A stretch of 52,460 bases of DNA. Origin: an uncultured Prochlorococcus sp. GTDB lineage: Bacteria; Cyanobacteriota; Cyanobacteriia; PCC-6307; Cyanobiaceae. Made by a program: the position numbers and the translations under genes. Below, piece by piece: positions 19,843 through 26,141 of the stretch. How positions within the stretch are numbered: position 1 is the stretch's first letter; every line of letters starts with the position of its first letter. Location of the stretch: contig CABZLA010000006.1 of NCBI GenBank assembly GCA_902526435.1, positions 1-52,460 of the forward strand, read 5' to 3'. Below the pieces are notes generated by a model, which worked only from the letters and a program-made list of their open reading frames with translations, did no database searches and was not told the origin of the DNA.

Positions 19843-20051
19843 TGTCAAATTCTTCATACACAACAACTGAGTCTGGCGGAAGACAAAACATGTTTCCATC
19901 AGAAACTCGTCCTTATATAGATGAGTCAGTTTCTTATGACGGTTATCCTCAGAATGCAGAAAAAGTTAACGGTCGTTGGGCGATGATTGGCTTCGTAGCA
20001 TTATTAGGTGCATACGTAACAACAGGTCAAATCATTCCAGGTATTTTTTAA
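19842..20051 (+). CDS. hli: High-light-inducible protein (69 aa)
   Basis: The 69-residue Hlip has a soluble Ser/Tyr-rich N-terminal extension of about 36 residues and then the canonical chlorophyll-binding helix AEKVNGRWAMIGF followed by the YVTTGQIIPGIF ending. The Glu, Asn and Arg ligand and ion-pair residues are all present. The start overlaps the stop of the 35-aa Hlip, and its own stop overlaps the next start, again as TAATG. The TGQIIPG ending is the type shared by multicopy and cyanophage Hlips. Confidence 0.95.
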   Translation: MSNSSYTTTESGGRQNMFPSETRPYIDESVSYDGYPQNAEKVNGRWAMIGFVALLGAYVTTGQIIPGIF

Positions 20052-20311
20052 TGAGTCCACTAGCAGTTTTTTTGATTTTAATAGTATCTCTAACTGCTTT
20101 ACTCGTTGCTTCCCTAACTAAACAATTTCAAGAAGAAAATTTAATTTACTCAAACAAAAATCAAATGACAAACTCAAACTCAAAAACTAAAACAATTGAG
20201 AAGGAAAAAGTTGTTGCAGAAATTCTCAACGGCAGATTTGCAATGATCGGACTTATAGCTGCAGTTGGTGCATATCTAACTACAGGTCAAATCATTCCAG
20301 GGTTCGTTTAA
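20051..20311 (+). CDS. hli: High-light-inducible protein with an extra N-terminal membrane helix (86 aa)
   Basis: The C-terminal 30 residues are a standard Hlip helix (AEILNGRFAMIGL) with the YLTTGQIIPGF ending. The N-terminus adds a second hydrophobic helix (PLAVFLILIVSLTALLVASL, about residues 3-22) joined by a polar Asn/Lys/Thr linker of roughly 30 residues. The protein would therefore span the thylakoid membrane twice, unlike the single-helix neighbours. It is coupled to hli2 by a TAATG overlap and ends 30 bases before the next hli. Confidence 0.92.
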   Translation: MSPLAVFLILIVSLTALLVASLTKQFQEENLIYSNKNQMTNSNSKTKTIEKEKVVAEILNGRFAMIGLIAAVGAYLTTGQIIPGFV

Positions 20312-20341
20312 ATACAAACTTCAAATAACTAAAACAAAAAA

Positions 20342-20470
20342 ATGGAAAACTCAAAACCTAACTACTGGCAAAATGCAGAAAGAACTAATGGAAGAATGGC
20401 AATGATGGGCTTTTTTGCATTAGTAGTTAATTACGGTCTTTTTGGCTGGATCGTACCTGGAATTTTTTAA
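20342..20470 (+). CDS. hli: High-light-inducible protein (42 aa, variant C-terminus)
   Basis: The product starts MENSKPNYWQNAERTNGRMA and has the motif AERTNGRMAMMGFFALVVN. Glu, Asn and Arg are intact, but the ending is YGLFGWIVPGIF instead of TGQIIPGFF, so it is a different Hlip subtype from the three upstream. It is the fourth and last hli of the cluster, followed one base later by a small membrane protein gene. Confidence 0.93.
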   Translation: MENSKPNYWQNAERTNGRMAMMGFFALVVNYGLFGWIVPGIF

Positions 20471-20471
20471 A

Positions 20472-20561
20472 ATGAATTTAGATATTTTCTTAATCTCATT
20501 CTTTGCATATCTTTTAGTACCAGTACTGATGATTGCTAAAGGAAAAAAAGCAACTAATTAA
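20472..20561 (+). CDS. Single-helix membrane mini-protein in the hli operon (29 aa)
   Basis: The 29-residue product is almost entirely one hydrophobic helix (DIFLISFFAYLLVPVLMIA) followed by the basic tail KGKKATN, which predicts the C-terminus on the cytoplasmic side. It begins one base after the last hli stop, so it is co-transcribed with the Hlips. It lacks the ExxNxR chlorophyll motif and is therefore not an Hlip. A small accessory subunit or a photosystem-associated peptide is possible by position only. Confidence 0.65.
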   Translation: MNLDIFLISFFAYLLVPVLMIAKGKKATN

Positions 20562-20568
20562 TAGCATA

Positions 20569-20748
20569 ATGAATTTAGGATTACTCTTCCTCAAAGTTAA
20601 TACTACTGGAGTAATAACTTTATCTGAATTAGATTGGATTACAAATCACCAATCAAATTTCTCAAGACTAGATATGGCACTAGTTTTAAAAATTGGTCGC
20701 CTTATGGATGAGGGAATAATAGAACTTGATTGTAGATTGCCAGTATAA
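20569..20748 (+). CDS. Small conserved protein at the end of the hli operon (59 aa)
   Basis: The frame starts at the ATG at 20569 with MNLGLLFLKVNTTGVITLSE and ends LKIGRLMDEGIIELDCRLPV. It is soluble and mixed helix/strand with one Cys; the layout (helix, turn, helix and a short strand pair) could be a tiny winged-helix-like fold, but that is speculative. A strong terminator follows 26 bases after the stop, so this is the last gene of the hli transcript. Confidence 0.65.
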   Translation: MNLGLLFLKVNTTGVITLSELDWITNHQSNFSRLDMALVLKIGRLMDEGIIELDCRLPV

Positions 20749-20774
20749 ATATCTAAAAATTAAATCGTCATGAG

Positions 20775-20805
20775 AGCTTGCTTTTAGAAATATAAGCAAG
20801 CTTTT
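20775..20805 (+). terminator. Rho-independent terminator of the hli operon
   Basis: A perfect nine-base stem, AGCTTGCTT (20775-20783) with AAGCAAGCT (20794-20802), followed by a T-rich tail. It ends the run of four hli genes and two mini-genes. Confidence 0.85.
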
Positions 20806-21311
20806 ATATTGTTTGGTCTCTAAAAAAGAGAAAAAGAAAAGAAATTAACTTCCAACATTAGAAATCAAAGTTTGTTCTTGGTAGTAGTTCTGTAAATAAA
20901 ATTATTTACTATTGCACCATAAAAAAATACTTGATTAGGAGCTTAATAACCAAGTAATCCACATTACTGAGTGTTTACCAAACAATATTACGGATTTAAA
21001 ATTTATCACACTACATATGGTGAATTAAAAAGATAGTTTGTGCTATTTGTGGGGTTGATCTCTATAAAAATTTCTGCAATAATAAAAGTCCCCATCACCT
21101 AGGCTCGGCACTATTTGCAAGAGTCTTTTTTTTTTCTATTAAAAACTTCTTAATAAACGACCAATATTTACGAAATTCCCATATCGTTCAACATACAAGA
21201 AAATACACAAAACTCATTCATTGATTATTAATGAAACTCAAATAGATAACTTATCAACTCACAGTTGAGAATTTAATGTAACATAATATGTTTACATATA
21301 GTAACAATTAG
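20806..21311. other. Spacer of about 500 bases without a convincing gene
   Basis: No ORF with a normal start exceeds about 20 codons on either strand. The one conspicuous part is 21049-21135, locally GC-rich and closed by a run of ten T, listed separately as a possible small RNA. The rest is AT-rich and carries the promoter of the small secreted protein at 21312. Confidence 0.5.
21049..21135 (+). ncRNA. Possible small RNA (low confidence)
   Basis: GTGGGG (21049-21054) can pair with CCCCAT (21090-21095). The following stretch AGTCCCCATCACCTAGGCTC is unusually GC-rich for this island and is followed by a ten-T run at 21126-21135. There is no strong stem directly next to the T-run, so the terminator is imperfect. 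Known cyanobacterial RNAs (6S, tmRNA, Yfr1) were not recognised here. Confidence 0.2.
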
Positions 21312-21506
21312 ATGAAGAAAATCATTCCATACATCGCATTTTTTTGTTTGACTGGATTCACGACAACAAGTGGTTTACCTCTTTTGGCAGGCAGTTGCAG
21401 CAGTCACATGAATAAAAAAGCAGAGATCAAATGTGCTGAAGATGACACTAAGTGTCAAGCTGAAAAAGCTGAAAAGTTTCAATTAAACAAAACCATAAGG
21501 TCATAA
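21312..21506 (+). CDS. Small exported Cys-containing protein (64 aa)
   Basis: A lysine-led hydrophobic signal sequence (MKKIIPYIAFFCLTGFTTTS) is followed by a likely cleavage region around LLAGSCSS. The mature part is about 37 residues, highly charged, with Cys residues in S-C-S-S-H, K-C-A-E-D-D and K-C-Q-A-E-K. The GSC context could also fit a lipoprotein box, but it lies late after the hydrophobic core. I believe similar short proteins are widespread in Prochlorococcus. A periplasmic or lumenal disulfide-bonded or metal-binding peptide is inference. Confidence 0.7.
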   Translation: MKKIIPYIAFFCLTGFTTTSGLPLLAGSCSSHMNKKAEIKCAEDDTKCQAEKAEKFQLNKTIRS

Positions 21507-21509
21507 AAC

Positions 21510-21614
21510 TTGTCTCAACTTAGTTTAATTATTAACTCTGTTCCAAGAGATTTACTTGAATTTATCTTCTGTTTAACTATCGGTTATACAGCAGGATCAC
21601 TAGGGTTTATTTAA
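21510..21614 (+). CDS. Hydrophobic mini-protein (34 aa)
   Basis: A TTG-started frame follows the secreted protein by three bases. The product MSQLSLIINSVPRDLLEFIF continues as a single hydrophobic helix ending GYTAGSLGFI. There is no chlorophyll-binding motif. The close spacing favours translation with its neighbour, but the non-ATG start and short length keep confidence low. Confidence 0.45.
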   Translation: MSQLSLIINSVPRDLLEFIFCLTIGYTAGSLGFI

Positions 21615-21625
21615 TAAATAACAAC

Positions 21626-21727
21626 ATGACTACTACATCATTTTTTCTAATATTTTCAAGCTCACTTTTAACTTACATAATGGCTTGTTTGTGGAGAGAC
21701 CTTATAAATCAAAAAGTAAATATATAG
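21626..21727 (+). CDS. Single-helix membrane mini-protein (33 aa)
   Basis: The ATG lies 11 bases after the preceding stop. The product starts MTTTSFFLIFSSSLLTYIMA and continues with C-L-W-R-D-L-I-N-Q-K, so it is one membrane helix with a short charged C-terminal tail. It is the third of a string of short genes. No family recognised. Confidence 0.5.
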   Translation: MTTTSFFLIFSSSLLTYIMACLWRDLINQKVNI

Positions 21728-21791
21728 CCATCAATTAGTTCAACAACAATAAAATAAACTAAAATAAAATTACACGAGATAAATACCTTAG

Positions 21792-22037
21792 TTGTCACAA
21801 GAAAATAATTTTGCCGAAACCTACCCATGGGATTATCAATTTGGAAATGAGAATTTTCAAAAAGAGCCTTGGATTCTAAATAAAGGGAGGCAAAATGTAA
21901 CAATTGAGAAGAATTTAGATAATAAAGGTTTTTTTTATGTCCAAAAGAATGATGAAAGACGTCTATCTATAAACCATTTACAAATTAAATCTACATATAA
22001 CCAGTTGATTAAATTTGGTTATAAGCTACGTAAATAA
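21792..22037 (+). CDS. Hypothetical protein (81 aa)
   Basis: A TTG start gives MSQENNFAETYPWDYQFGNE and a soluble protein rich in Asn, Lys and aromatic residues, ending in a basic stretch (YNQLIKFGYKLRK). The early aromatic cluster TYPWDYQFG and the later EPWILNKGRQNV look like a conserved small Prochlorococcus protein rather than random sequence, but I cannot name a family. The antisense frame is a shadow. Confidence 0.6.
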   Translation: MSQENNFAETYPWDYQFGNENFQKEPWILNKGRQNVTIEKNLDNKGFFYVQKNDERRLSINHLQIKSTYNQLIKFGYKLRK

Positions 22038-22169
22038 AAATTTCAGAATATTTTTTGATGTTATTTCTCCAGAATTTAATTTGAATAATTAAAAAAGAGT
22101 TCTAAAAAGAAATAATAGTATTTATGTGAAGCTTGATCTAAATTGATATAAACATTCTTCCCTTATTTT

Positions 22170-22415
22170 TTGACTGATATTAAAGATTTAAAGATAAAGT
22201 TGAGACTGTATACAAACTTTATAGTTAAAGAAGTTATCGCACTCGATCCAGTGATAAGAAGATAATGACTTTATACATATAAATAAATTGTTGAGTATGT
22301 CGATTCAAATACAAGCGACCTTTCTCAAAAACAAATTATAGGAGCTTCATTTTAGAGATCTTATCAAGCAGTAGAAGAATTTATAAACTTAGAAAAATAT
22401 GAAGGACAAAATTAA
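22170..22415 (+). pseudogene. Decayed gene with four in-frame stops
   Basis: One frame stays protein-like for about 80 codons: TDIKDLKIKLRLYTNFIVKE and then IALDPVIRR, stops at 22263, 22266 and 22284, then IVEYVDSNTSDLSQKQIIGA, a TAG at 22353 in a spot where Trp (TGG) would fit, and RSYQAVEEFINLEKYEG before a final TAA. The steady composition on both sides of the stops without a frame change suggests point-mutation decay of a single gene. No parent family is recognised. Confidence 0.45.
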
Positions 22416-22587
22416 AATAGATACATAAGTTGTGACCCCTCCGATTCTAAATACGAGGTTATTACCAAAAACGTTTAAAACAAATTAAAAAAGATTTCTC
22501 AGATCCAGAAGTATTTATAGAAAAATAGGCAAATAATAATTTAATAGAAATTTGGTAATAAAAACAAGTTTAAATAACTCATAACGA

Positions 22588-22728
22588 ATGGAAAATTATC
22601 TTAAAGAAACATTTAATTTAGATCAAGAAATAATAGAAAAAAAAACATCGACTAATGATGATCAATTCTTAAAAATTTAAAATAATCAAATAACAATAAA
22701 CCCTAATTTTAAATATTTAATTACATAG
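22588..22728 (+). pseudogene. Small frame split by one stop, probable remnant
   Basis: An ATG-started frame encodes MENYLKETFNLDQEIIEKKT and ten more residues to a TAA at 22678, after which the same frame continues for 15 codons (NNQITINPNFKYLIT) to a TAG. The first part alone could be a 30-aa mini-protein. The continuation suggests a 46-residue ancestor with one nonsense change. It sits just after the decayed frame at 22170. Confidence 0.3.
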
Positions 22729-22943
22729 AAAAATTAATTTTTATTTTTGATTTAATATAACTTGAATTTAAGATTCATTCGAAGGAATAAATCAAAAAAA
22801 TATTTTAAAACTTTAATTAGATAAAAATCAGCTAGAAAATACCCCACAAGTGGGATTTAAAAAAAAATCTTCAGGACGTTACAATTATTGATAGGAGTAG
22901 AGAATTACTTTTATTTTTAATATCACATTGCTATTAATAATTA

Positions 22944-23066
22944 ATGAAAGACAATTATCAAAAAGGTAATTTAGAGAACAAGATAAGTATGGTATTGTTG
23001 TGGATTTATCTTTTCGCGGTTGCAATTATTTTTACTCGTGGACTAATATTATTTGTTAGTAAGTGA
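22944..23066 (+). CDS. Single-helix membrane mini-protein (40 aa)
   Basis: An ATG-started frame encodes MKDNYQKGNLENKISMVLLW followed by a hydrophobic helix (IYLFAVAIIFTRGLILFVSK). The charged soluble N-terminus followed by one membrane helix is a layout repeated in several mini-genes of this island. There is no Hlip motif. Isolated, with no gene within 140 bases. Confidence 0.5.
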   Translation: MKDNYQKGNLENKISMVLLWIYLFAVAIIFTRGLILFVSK

Positions 23067-23209
23067 ATAGTAATTTATAAATATTGAGCTTAAATTAATT
23101 AGCAAATGCAACTTGTTAAAATAGTATTCAAAATTAAGAGTTGAAATATATCATTAAAATAAAAATTAAGACTTAACTTGCCACTTAAATATTCCTTTGC
23201 TAAAAAGAT

Positions 23210-23254
23210 AAAGCGGACTAAAGTCCAATTCTCCACGAGGATTTAGTCCGCTTT
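23210..23254 (-). terminator. Strong hairpin, copy B of the two-copy element; probable terminator for the minus-strand gene at 23404
   Basis: AAAGCGGACTAAA (23210-23222) pairs perfectly with TTTAGTCCGCTTT (23242-23254), with a further TCC/GGA pair inside after a one-base bulge. On the minus strand the 3' side runs into a T-rich tract, which suits termination of the gene ending at 23404. The minus-strand arm and loop contain ACTAAATCCTCGTGGA, identical to 18154-18169 on the plus strand. The long, conserved loop is more than a plain terminator needs. Confidence 0.6.
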
Positions 23255-23403
23255 CAATAAATAAATCTTCAAATTTCTTTTTTATTTGTTTATTTTATAA
23301 AAAATTTATTTATAGTGCAATTACTTTTTAAAGTTATCTAATCTATTTACTTAATACTTTTAAAGAAAAAATTAATAAAAATGATCTTAAAATATCTTTT
23401 TGT

Positions 23404-23736
23404 TTAAGTTATATTTTTTCTAGTTAAACTTGTAAGTTGGAAATAACCATTTTTGTTCAAAGAATATTTATCAAACCATAGGTATAATAAGTTATTAAGT
23501 CCAATTCCGTTCAACGTCTCTTTATTCAAGATCTTGTAGTCTGATAAGGCTAGTAATAAATAAGGGATTATCATATCAGAACCTTTGGATGGTAGATTCT
23601 TTAAAGGAACACAATGGCCTTTTTCCAAAAGGATGGACATATCTTGAGAAAACAAAGAGTTCCAATAATTAAAATCACAATATAATTTATCTGGAGGCAA
23701 AAGGTTAAGCTTAAATTCCTGAGCATAAAAATTCAT
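23404..23736 (-). CDS. Hypothetical protein (110 aa)
   Basis: The product begins MNFYAQEFKLNLLPPDKLYC and has a mostly helical, Leu-rich body (IIPYLLLALSDYKILNKETL) with two Cys and no signal peptide. It has a clean ATG start and coding-like composition, so I regard it as real. No family is recognised. It stands alone on the minus strand, with the copy-B hairpin about 150 bases downstream and the RHH-like gene upstream on the same strand. Confidence 0.6.
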   Translation of the reverse strand: MNFYAQEFKLNLLPPDKLYCDFNYWNSLFSQDMSILLEKGHCVPLKNLPSKGSDMIIPYLLLALSDYKILNKETLNGIGLNNLLYLWFDKYSLNKNGYFQLTSLTRKNIT

Positions 23737-23886
23737 AGTAAAAGTTAAAAAAATGGAAAAGGACCTAAAATAACTGAATACATTTTCTATTCTCAGAAAA
23801 TAAATATTCGATAAAGAATCATTAATACAAAATAACTATCTCCTAAATAGTACCTTACTGTACTGAACGGTGCCACACTTATTTTA

Positions 23887-24264
23887 TTAATTTCTTTTTT
23901 TCATTTTTTCTTGAAATTGGAGGAACATTAAAAATTTTTCATAAATTTCCTTGTCAATAAATTCATCACTTGCCTCTTTAGAATGTTGATTTTGATTATT
24001 TTCAAAATTGTTAAATCTATTGGAGAAATATTTATCATCATTTTTTTGAAATATTTGATTTTTCCTATCTAAGGTGATTTTACTTTCATAGTTGAAAACA
24101 TTACCATTGTTTAAATTAAATATACCTCTTTTATAAAGTGCTTCTTCTACTAGAATATTAATTATTTTAGAAATACTTAAATTGCTTTCAAAACTTAATT
24201 TATTTATTAGATCCAAGACATCTTTACGAGGGATAAAACCAACTCTTCTTTTCTTTGTAGGCAT
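23887..24264 (-). CDS. Ribbon-helix-helix-like DNA-binding protein
   Basis: From the ATG at 24264 the product is 125 residues, starting MPTKKRRVGFIPRKDVLDLI. The first 45 residues look like a ribbon-helix-helix (CopG/Arc-type) domain: a basic short strand (RRVGFIPR), helix one (DVLDLINKLSFESN), a turn and helix two (SISKIINILVEEAL). The rest is a polar Asn-rich linker and a charged C-terminal helix (residues about 90-125), possibly for oligomerisation. RHH proteins bind DNA palindromes as dimers of dimers; an imperfect palindrome lies just upstream at 24274. A GTG five codons upstream is an alternative start. No toxin partner is evident. Confidence 0.6.
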   Translation of the reverse strand: MPTKKRRVGFIPRKDVLDLINKLSFESNLSISKIINILVEEALYKRGIFNLNNGNVFNYESKITLDRKNQIFQKNDDKYFSNRFNNFENNQNQHSKEASDEFIDKEIYEKFLMFLQFQEKMKKRN

Positions 24265-24273
24265 ATAAAAGTT

Positions 24274-24298
24274 CAGCACTTGACTTAAGTAAGTGTTG
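24274..24298. promoter_or_regulatory. Imperfect palindrome, possible operator of the RHH-like gene
   Basis: Centred on ACTTAAGT (24283-24290), the outer arms CAGCACTT (24274-24281) and AAGTGTTG (24291-24298) pair with one G:T and a single bulged G. The site begins ten bases upstream of the RHH-like start and 34 bases before the divergent membrane mini-gene, where an autorepressor site would sit. Function is inferred from position only. Confidence 0.4.
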
Positions 24299-24331
24299 CA
24301 CTATATTCAAAGCAAGTCAATAATTATTATT

Positions 24332-24490
24332 ATGATCATACCTTTCACTCTTTTGTTCGGTGCAATTGGGTATCTTTATTACAAGTCTAAAGATGAAGTA
24401 TCTTTATTAGAAGTAGAGAAACTAGATTCTCCAAGTAATCAATTAGATCAAGATGATTTATATAAGGACTTGGAAGACTTATTTATATAA
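24332..24490 (+). CDS. Membrane-anchored acidic mini-protein (52 aa)
   Basis: The ATG at 24332 gives an N-terminal membrane helix (MIIPFTLLFGAIGYLYYKSK) and an acidic tail dense in Asp, Glu and Leu (LDQDDLYKDLEDLFI). The acidic C-terminus could be a docking peptide. It diverges from the RHH-like gene and may share its regulation through the palindrome at 24274. An in-frame upstream extension to 24293 is less likely because it has no membrane-protein character. Confidence 0.6.
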   Translation: MIIPFTLLFGAIGYLYYKSKDEVSLLEVEKLDSPSNQLDQDDLYKDLEDLFI

Positions 24491-24517
24491 TTAAACTTAA
24501 TTAAACTTCATTAATTA

Positions 24518-24697
24518 TTATTTACCAAAGCCCATATAATAAGAATGCAAGCTAAGTAATAATAATATTGAAGAGCCAAAATACCATACAAGGAGCCATT
24601 TAGCGAAAGCGCCTCCACTATATTTCTTCTTTTTAAATTTATCTAATATGTTTGGAAAAAAAATATTAGTCTCTCTAGAGAACCTTAATAACTTCAT
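24518..24697 (-). CDS. Small membrane protein (59 aa)
   Basis: The minus-strand frame starts MKLLRFSRETNIFFPNILDK, then a basic KKKKYSGGAFAKW, a membrane helix (LLVWYFGSSILLLLSL) and a short HSYYMGFGK tail. The SGGAFAKW entry into a Trp-flanked helix looks conserved rather than random. It converges with the acidic mini-protein gene. No family recognised. Confidence 0.6.
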   Translation of the reverse strand: MKLLRFSRETNIFFPNILDKFKKKKYSGGAFAKWLLVWYFGSSILLLLSLHSYYMGFGK

Positions 24698-24899
24698 AAT
24701 CTAATGCCTTTTATTTTAATCAAACATAAAAATATATTCATGCAAGTGTATTTTTCAACTTTAATGTTATTTCAAAGAATAATTAAGAATAAATGAATGA
24801 AAAAGATAAAGTCATTAAACCAAACAACTTCGTTTCATAACCGAACACGTAAATAAATAAAAGAGTAATTATTATAATTATTAATTAATTTATACAGTA

Positions 24900-25196
24900 A
24901 TGACTGTACATCAAGATTACGAAATAAAGATCAACATTAATGAGTTGATTGAAAAAAGAATTCCTTGTTGTGATTTATTACATCCGGATCATTGTCTAAC
25001 TGAACAACAAGTTTCAGAAATTGCTCATGACATCCGGATGGATTTAAACCTCCATGACTTATATAAGCAAGTTGATCAACACATTATGAACTATGTTAAC
25101 GCAGCAGGTATCGATAACAAGGATCACTGGGTAGAACCACATCTTCCTGATTTAGATAGAGATGCTAAAGAGGAAGTTGGCATAGAATTTGATTAA
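24900..25196 (+). CDS. Conserved hypothetical acidic protein (98 aa)
   Basis: The product begins MTVHQDYEIKININELIEKR and includes a Cys pair (IPCCDLLHPDHC), two amphipathic helices and an acidic end (DLDRDAKEEVGIEFD). The C-C, H-P-D-H-C cluster could bind a metal. Its base composition is more balanced than neighbouring spacers, with CCGG-containing codons at 24984 and 25033. The start codon lies inside a short palindrome (24893-24908). The role is unknown; context gives no partner. Confidence 0.7.
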   Translation: MTVHQDYEIKININELIEKRIPCCDLLHPDHCLTEQQVSEIAHDIRMDLNLHDLYKQVDQHIMNYVNAAGIDNKDHWVEPHLPDLDRDAKEEVGIEFD

Positions 25197-25252
25197 ATTC
25201 ATTAATTAGTGAAAATTTTTTTCAATTATTAAAAACTTTACAAATTAGAAGT

Positions 25253-25366
25253 TTAGATTAATCTTATAAATATATTTTTTTCTAAATCATCAATTAATTT
25301 ATAGATACTTACTGCACTTCTTTTTTTACTTTTAAAAAAGATTTTATAAATTGAAAATGTTATCAT
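25253..25366 (-). CDS. Possible mini-protein (37 aa)
   Basis: The ATG-started minus-strand frame reads MITFSIYKIFFKSKKRSAVS and continues IYKLIDDLEKNIFIRLI. The short, basic then amphipathic sequence looks translatable, and it is the only such frame in the 25197-25586 spacer. There is no comparative support, and it could be chance in AT-rich DNA. Confidence 0.3.
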   Translation of the reverse strand: MITFSIYKIFFKSKKRSAVSIYKLIDDLEKNIFIRLI

Positions 25367-25586
25367 TAATGTTAAAATTTAATAAGGATAATGAATTAAA
25401 CGTCATTAAAATAAAACTCTTTATAAAAGTTGTTTAAATAATATGACTTGTTGAATAGGTACTTTATACAAAATATAATATTAAATTTAAACATAATTAA
25501 AAATGTAATTTTCATAAACATAAATTAATATCCTAATATTGATTTATCAACTATTATTAGCCACGAAACTAGTCATATAATAAAAA

Positions 25587-25754
25587 ATGATTAAAATTTT
25601 TGCTTTAACATTATCTGAGATTGGAATAGGAAAATTAGAAATATTTGTAATCGGCATCGCGTCTTTATTATTTCCAACATTATTTATAATTGCCTCTAGA
25701 AATCTTGATGCAAAAGGCGTTTTTGACTGGATGATGGAGAAACCAAATGATTGA
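25587..25754 (+). CDS. Single-helix membrane protein (55 aa)
   Basis: The ATG at 25587 gives MIKIFALTLSEIGIGKLEIF, a hydrophobic helix (VIGIASLLFPTLFIIASRN) and a soluble tail (DAKGVFDWMMEKPND). The layout, with a Trp/Met-rich tail, appears conserved-like and its coding composition differs from the AT-rich flanks. It converges with the exported protein gene on the other strand. No family recognised. Confidence 0.6.
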   Translation: MIKIFALTLSEIGIGKLEIFVIGIASLLFPTLFIIASRNLDAKGVFDWMMEKPND

Positions 25755-25796
25755 CTAGGGAAGAAATAAAATTTAATTATTGGAAATATTTAAAAT

Positions 25797-26141
25797 TTAT
25801 TTTTTGAATACTAATTTGTCTAATTCATATTCAGGGAAGTCAAATATCTGGCAATTATTTTTTAGACTTAGAAGAATATTTTTATTAAGAAGTTCATAGT
25901 CAATAAAATTATTTAATTTACTATTTGAAAATTCTTTATTTGTCTCTCCTATAGAAAATCTCAACGCTCCATCTTTGGAAATACCAAATTTTATCGAGTT
26001 ACAATAAGTATTTGCAAACTTACTGGAGATCTTTAAAGAATATTTTTCAATAGCCTTTTGTGAAGAGTCAATAGGAAAAGCAGGGGTATCGAATATCAAG
26101 AAAAGAATCAATAATAGAATATTTAAAATATTTTTAATCAT
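25797..26141 (-). CDS. Small exported protein of unknown function (114 aa)
   Basis: A signal peptide (MIKNILNILLLILFLIFDTP, predicted cut near residue 23) precedes a soluble part that contains KISSKFANTYCNSIKFGISK, GALRFSIGETNKEF and a second Cys near the C-terminus (NNCQIFDFPEYE). The two mature Cys residues could form a disulfide. The GALRFSIGETN stretch resembles conserved cyanobacterial exported proteins of unknown role. Lumenal or periplasmic location is inferred. Confidence 0.65.
   Translation of the reverse strand: MIKNILNILLLILFLIFDTPAFPIDSSQKAIEKYSLKISSKFANTYCNSIKFGISKDGALRFSIGETNKEFSNSKLNNFIDYELLNKNILLSLKNNCQIFDFPEYELDKLVFKK

Larger units (their letters stand above)
22038..23403. 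other. Gene-poor stretch with decayed reading frames
   Basis: This 1.37 kb stretch has only one plausible intact mini-gene (22944). Two places hold protein-like translation broken by in-frame stops (22170-22415 and 22588-22728). One strong inverted repeat lies at 23210-23254. The rest is very AT-rich and shows nothing I can support. It reads as an island segment in decay. Confidence 0.5.

Noticed and set aside
20836-20900. A minus-strand protein-like stretch ending QEQTLISNVGS
   Set aside because: No start codon and an in-frame stop 18 codons upstream; most likely chance or a trace remnant.
22261-22290. Possibility that in-frame stops at 22263-22286 reflect recoding
   Set aside because: Three stops of two types within 24 bases are not explained by any known recoding mechanism; ordinary decay is simpler.
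24704-24796. A 30-codon plus-strand frame (MPFILIKHKN start) upstream of the 98-aa gene
   Set aside because: Highly AT-driven composition (Ile, Phe, Lys), no neighbour support and no conserved features.
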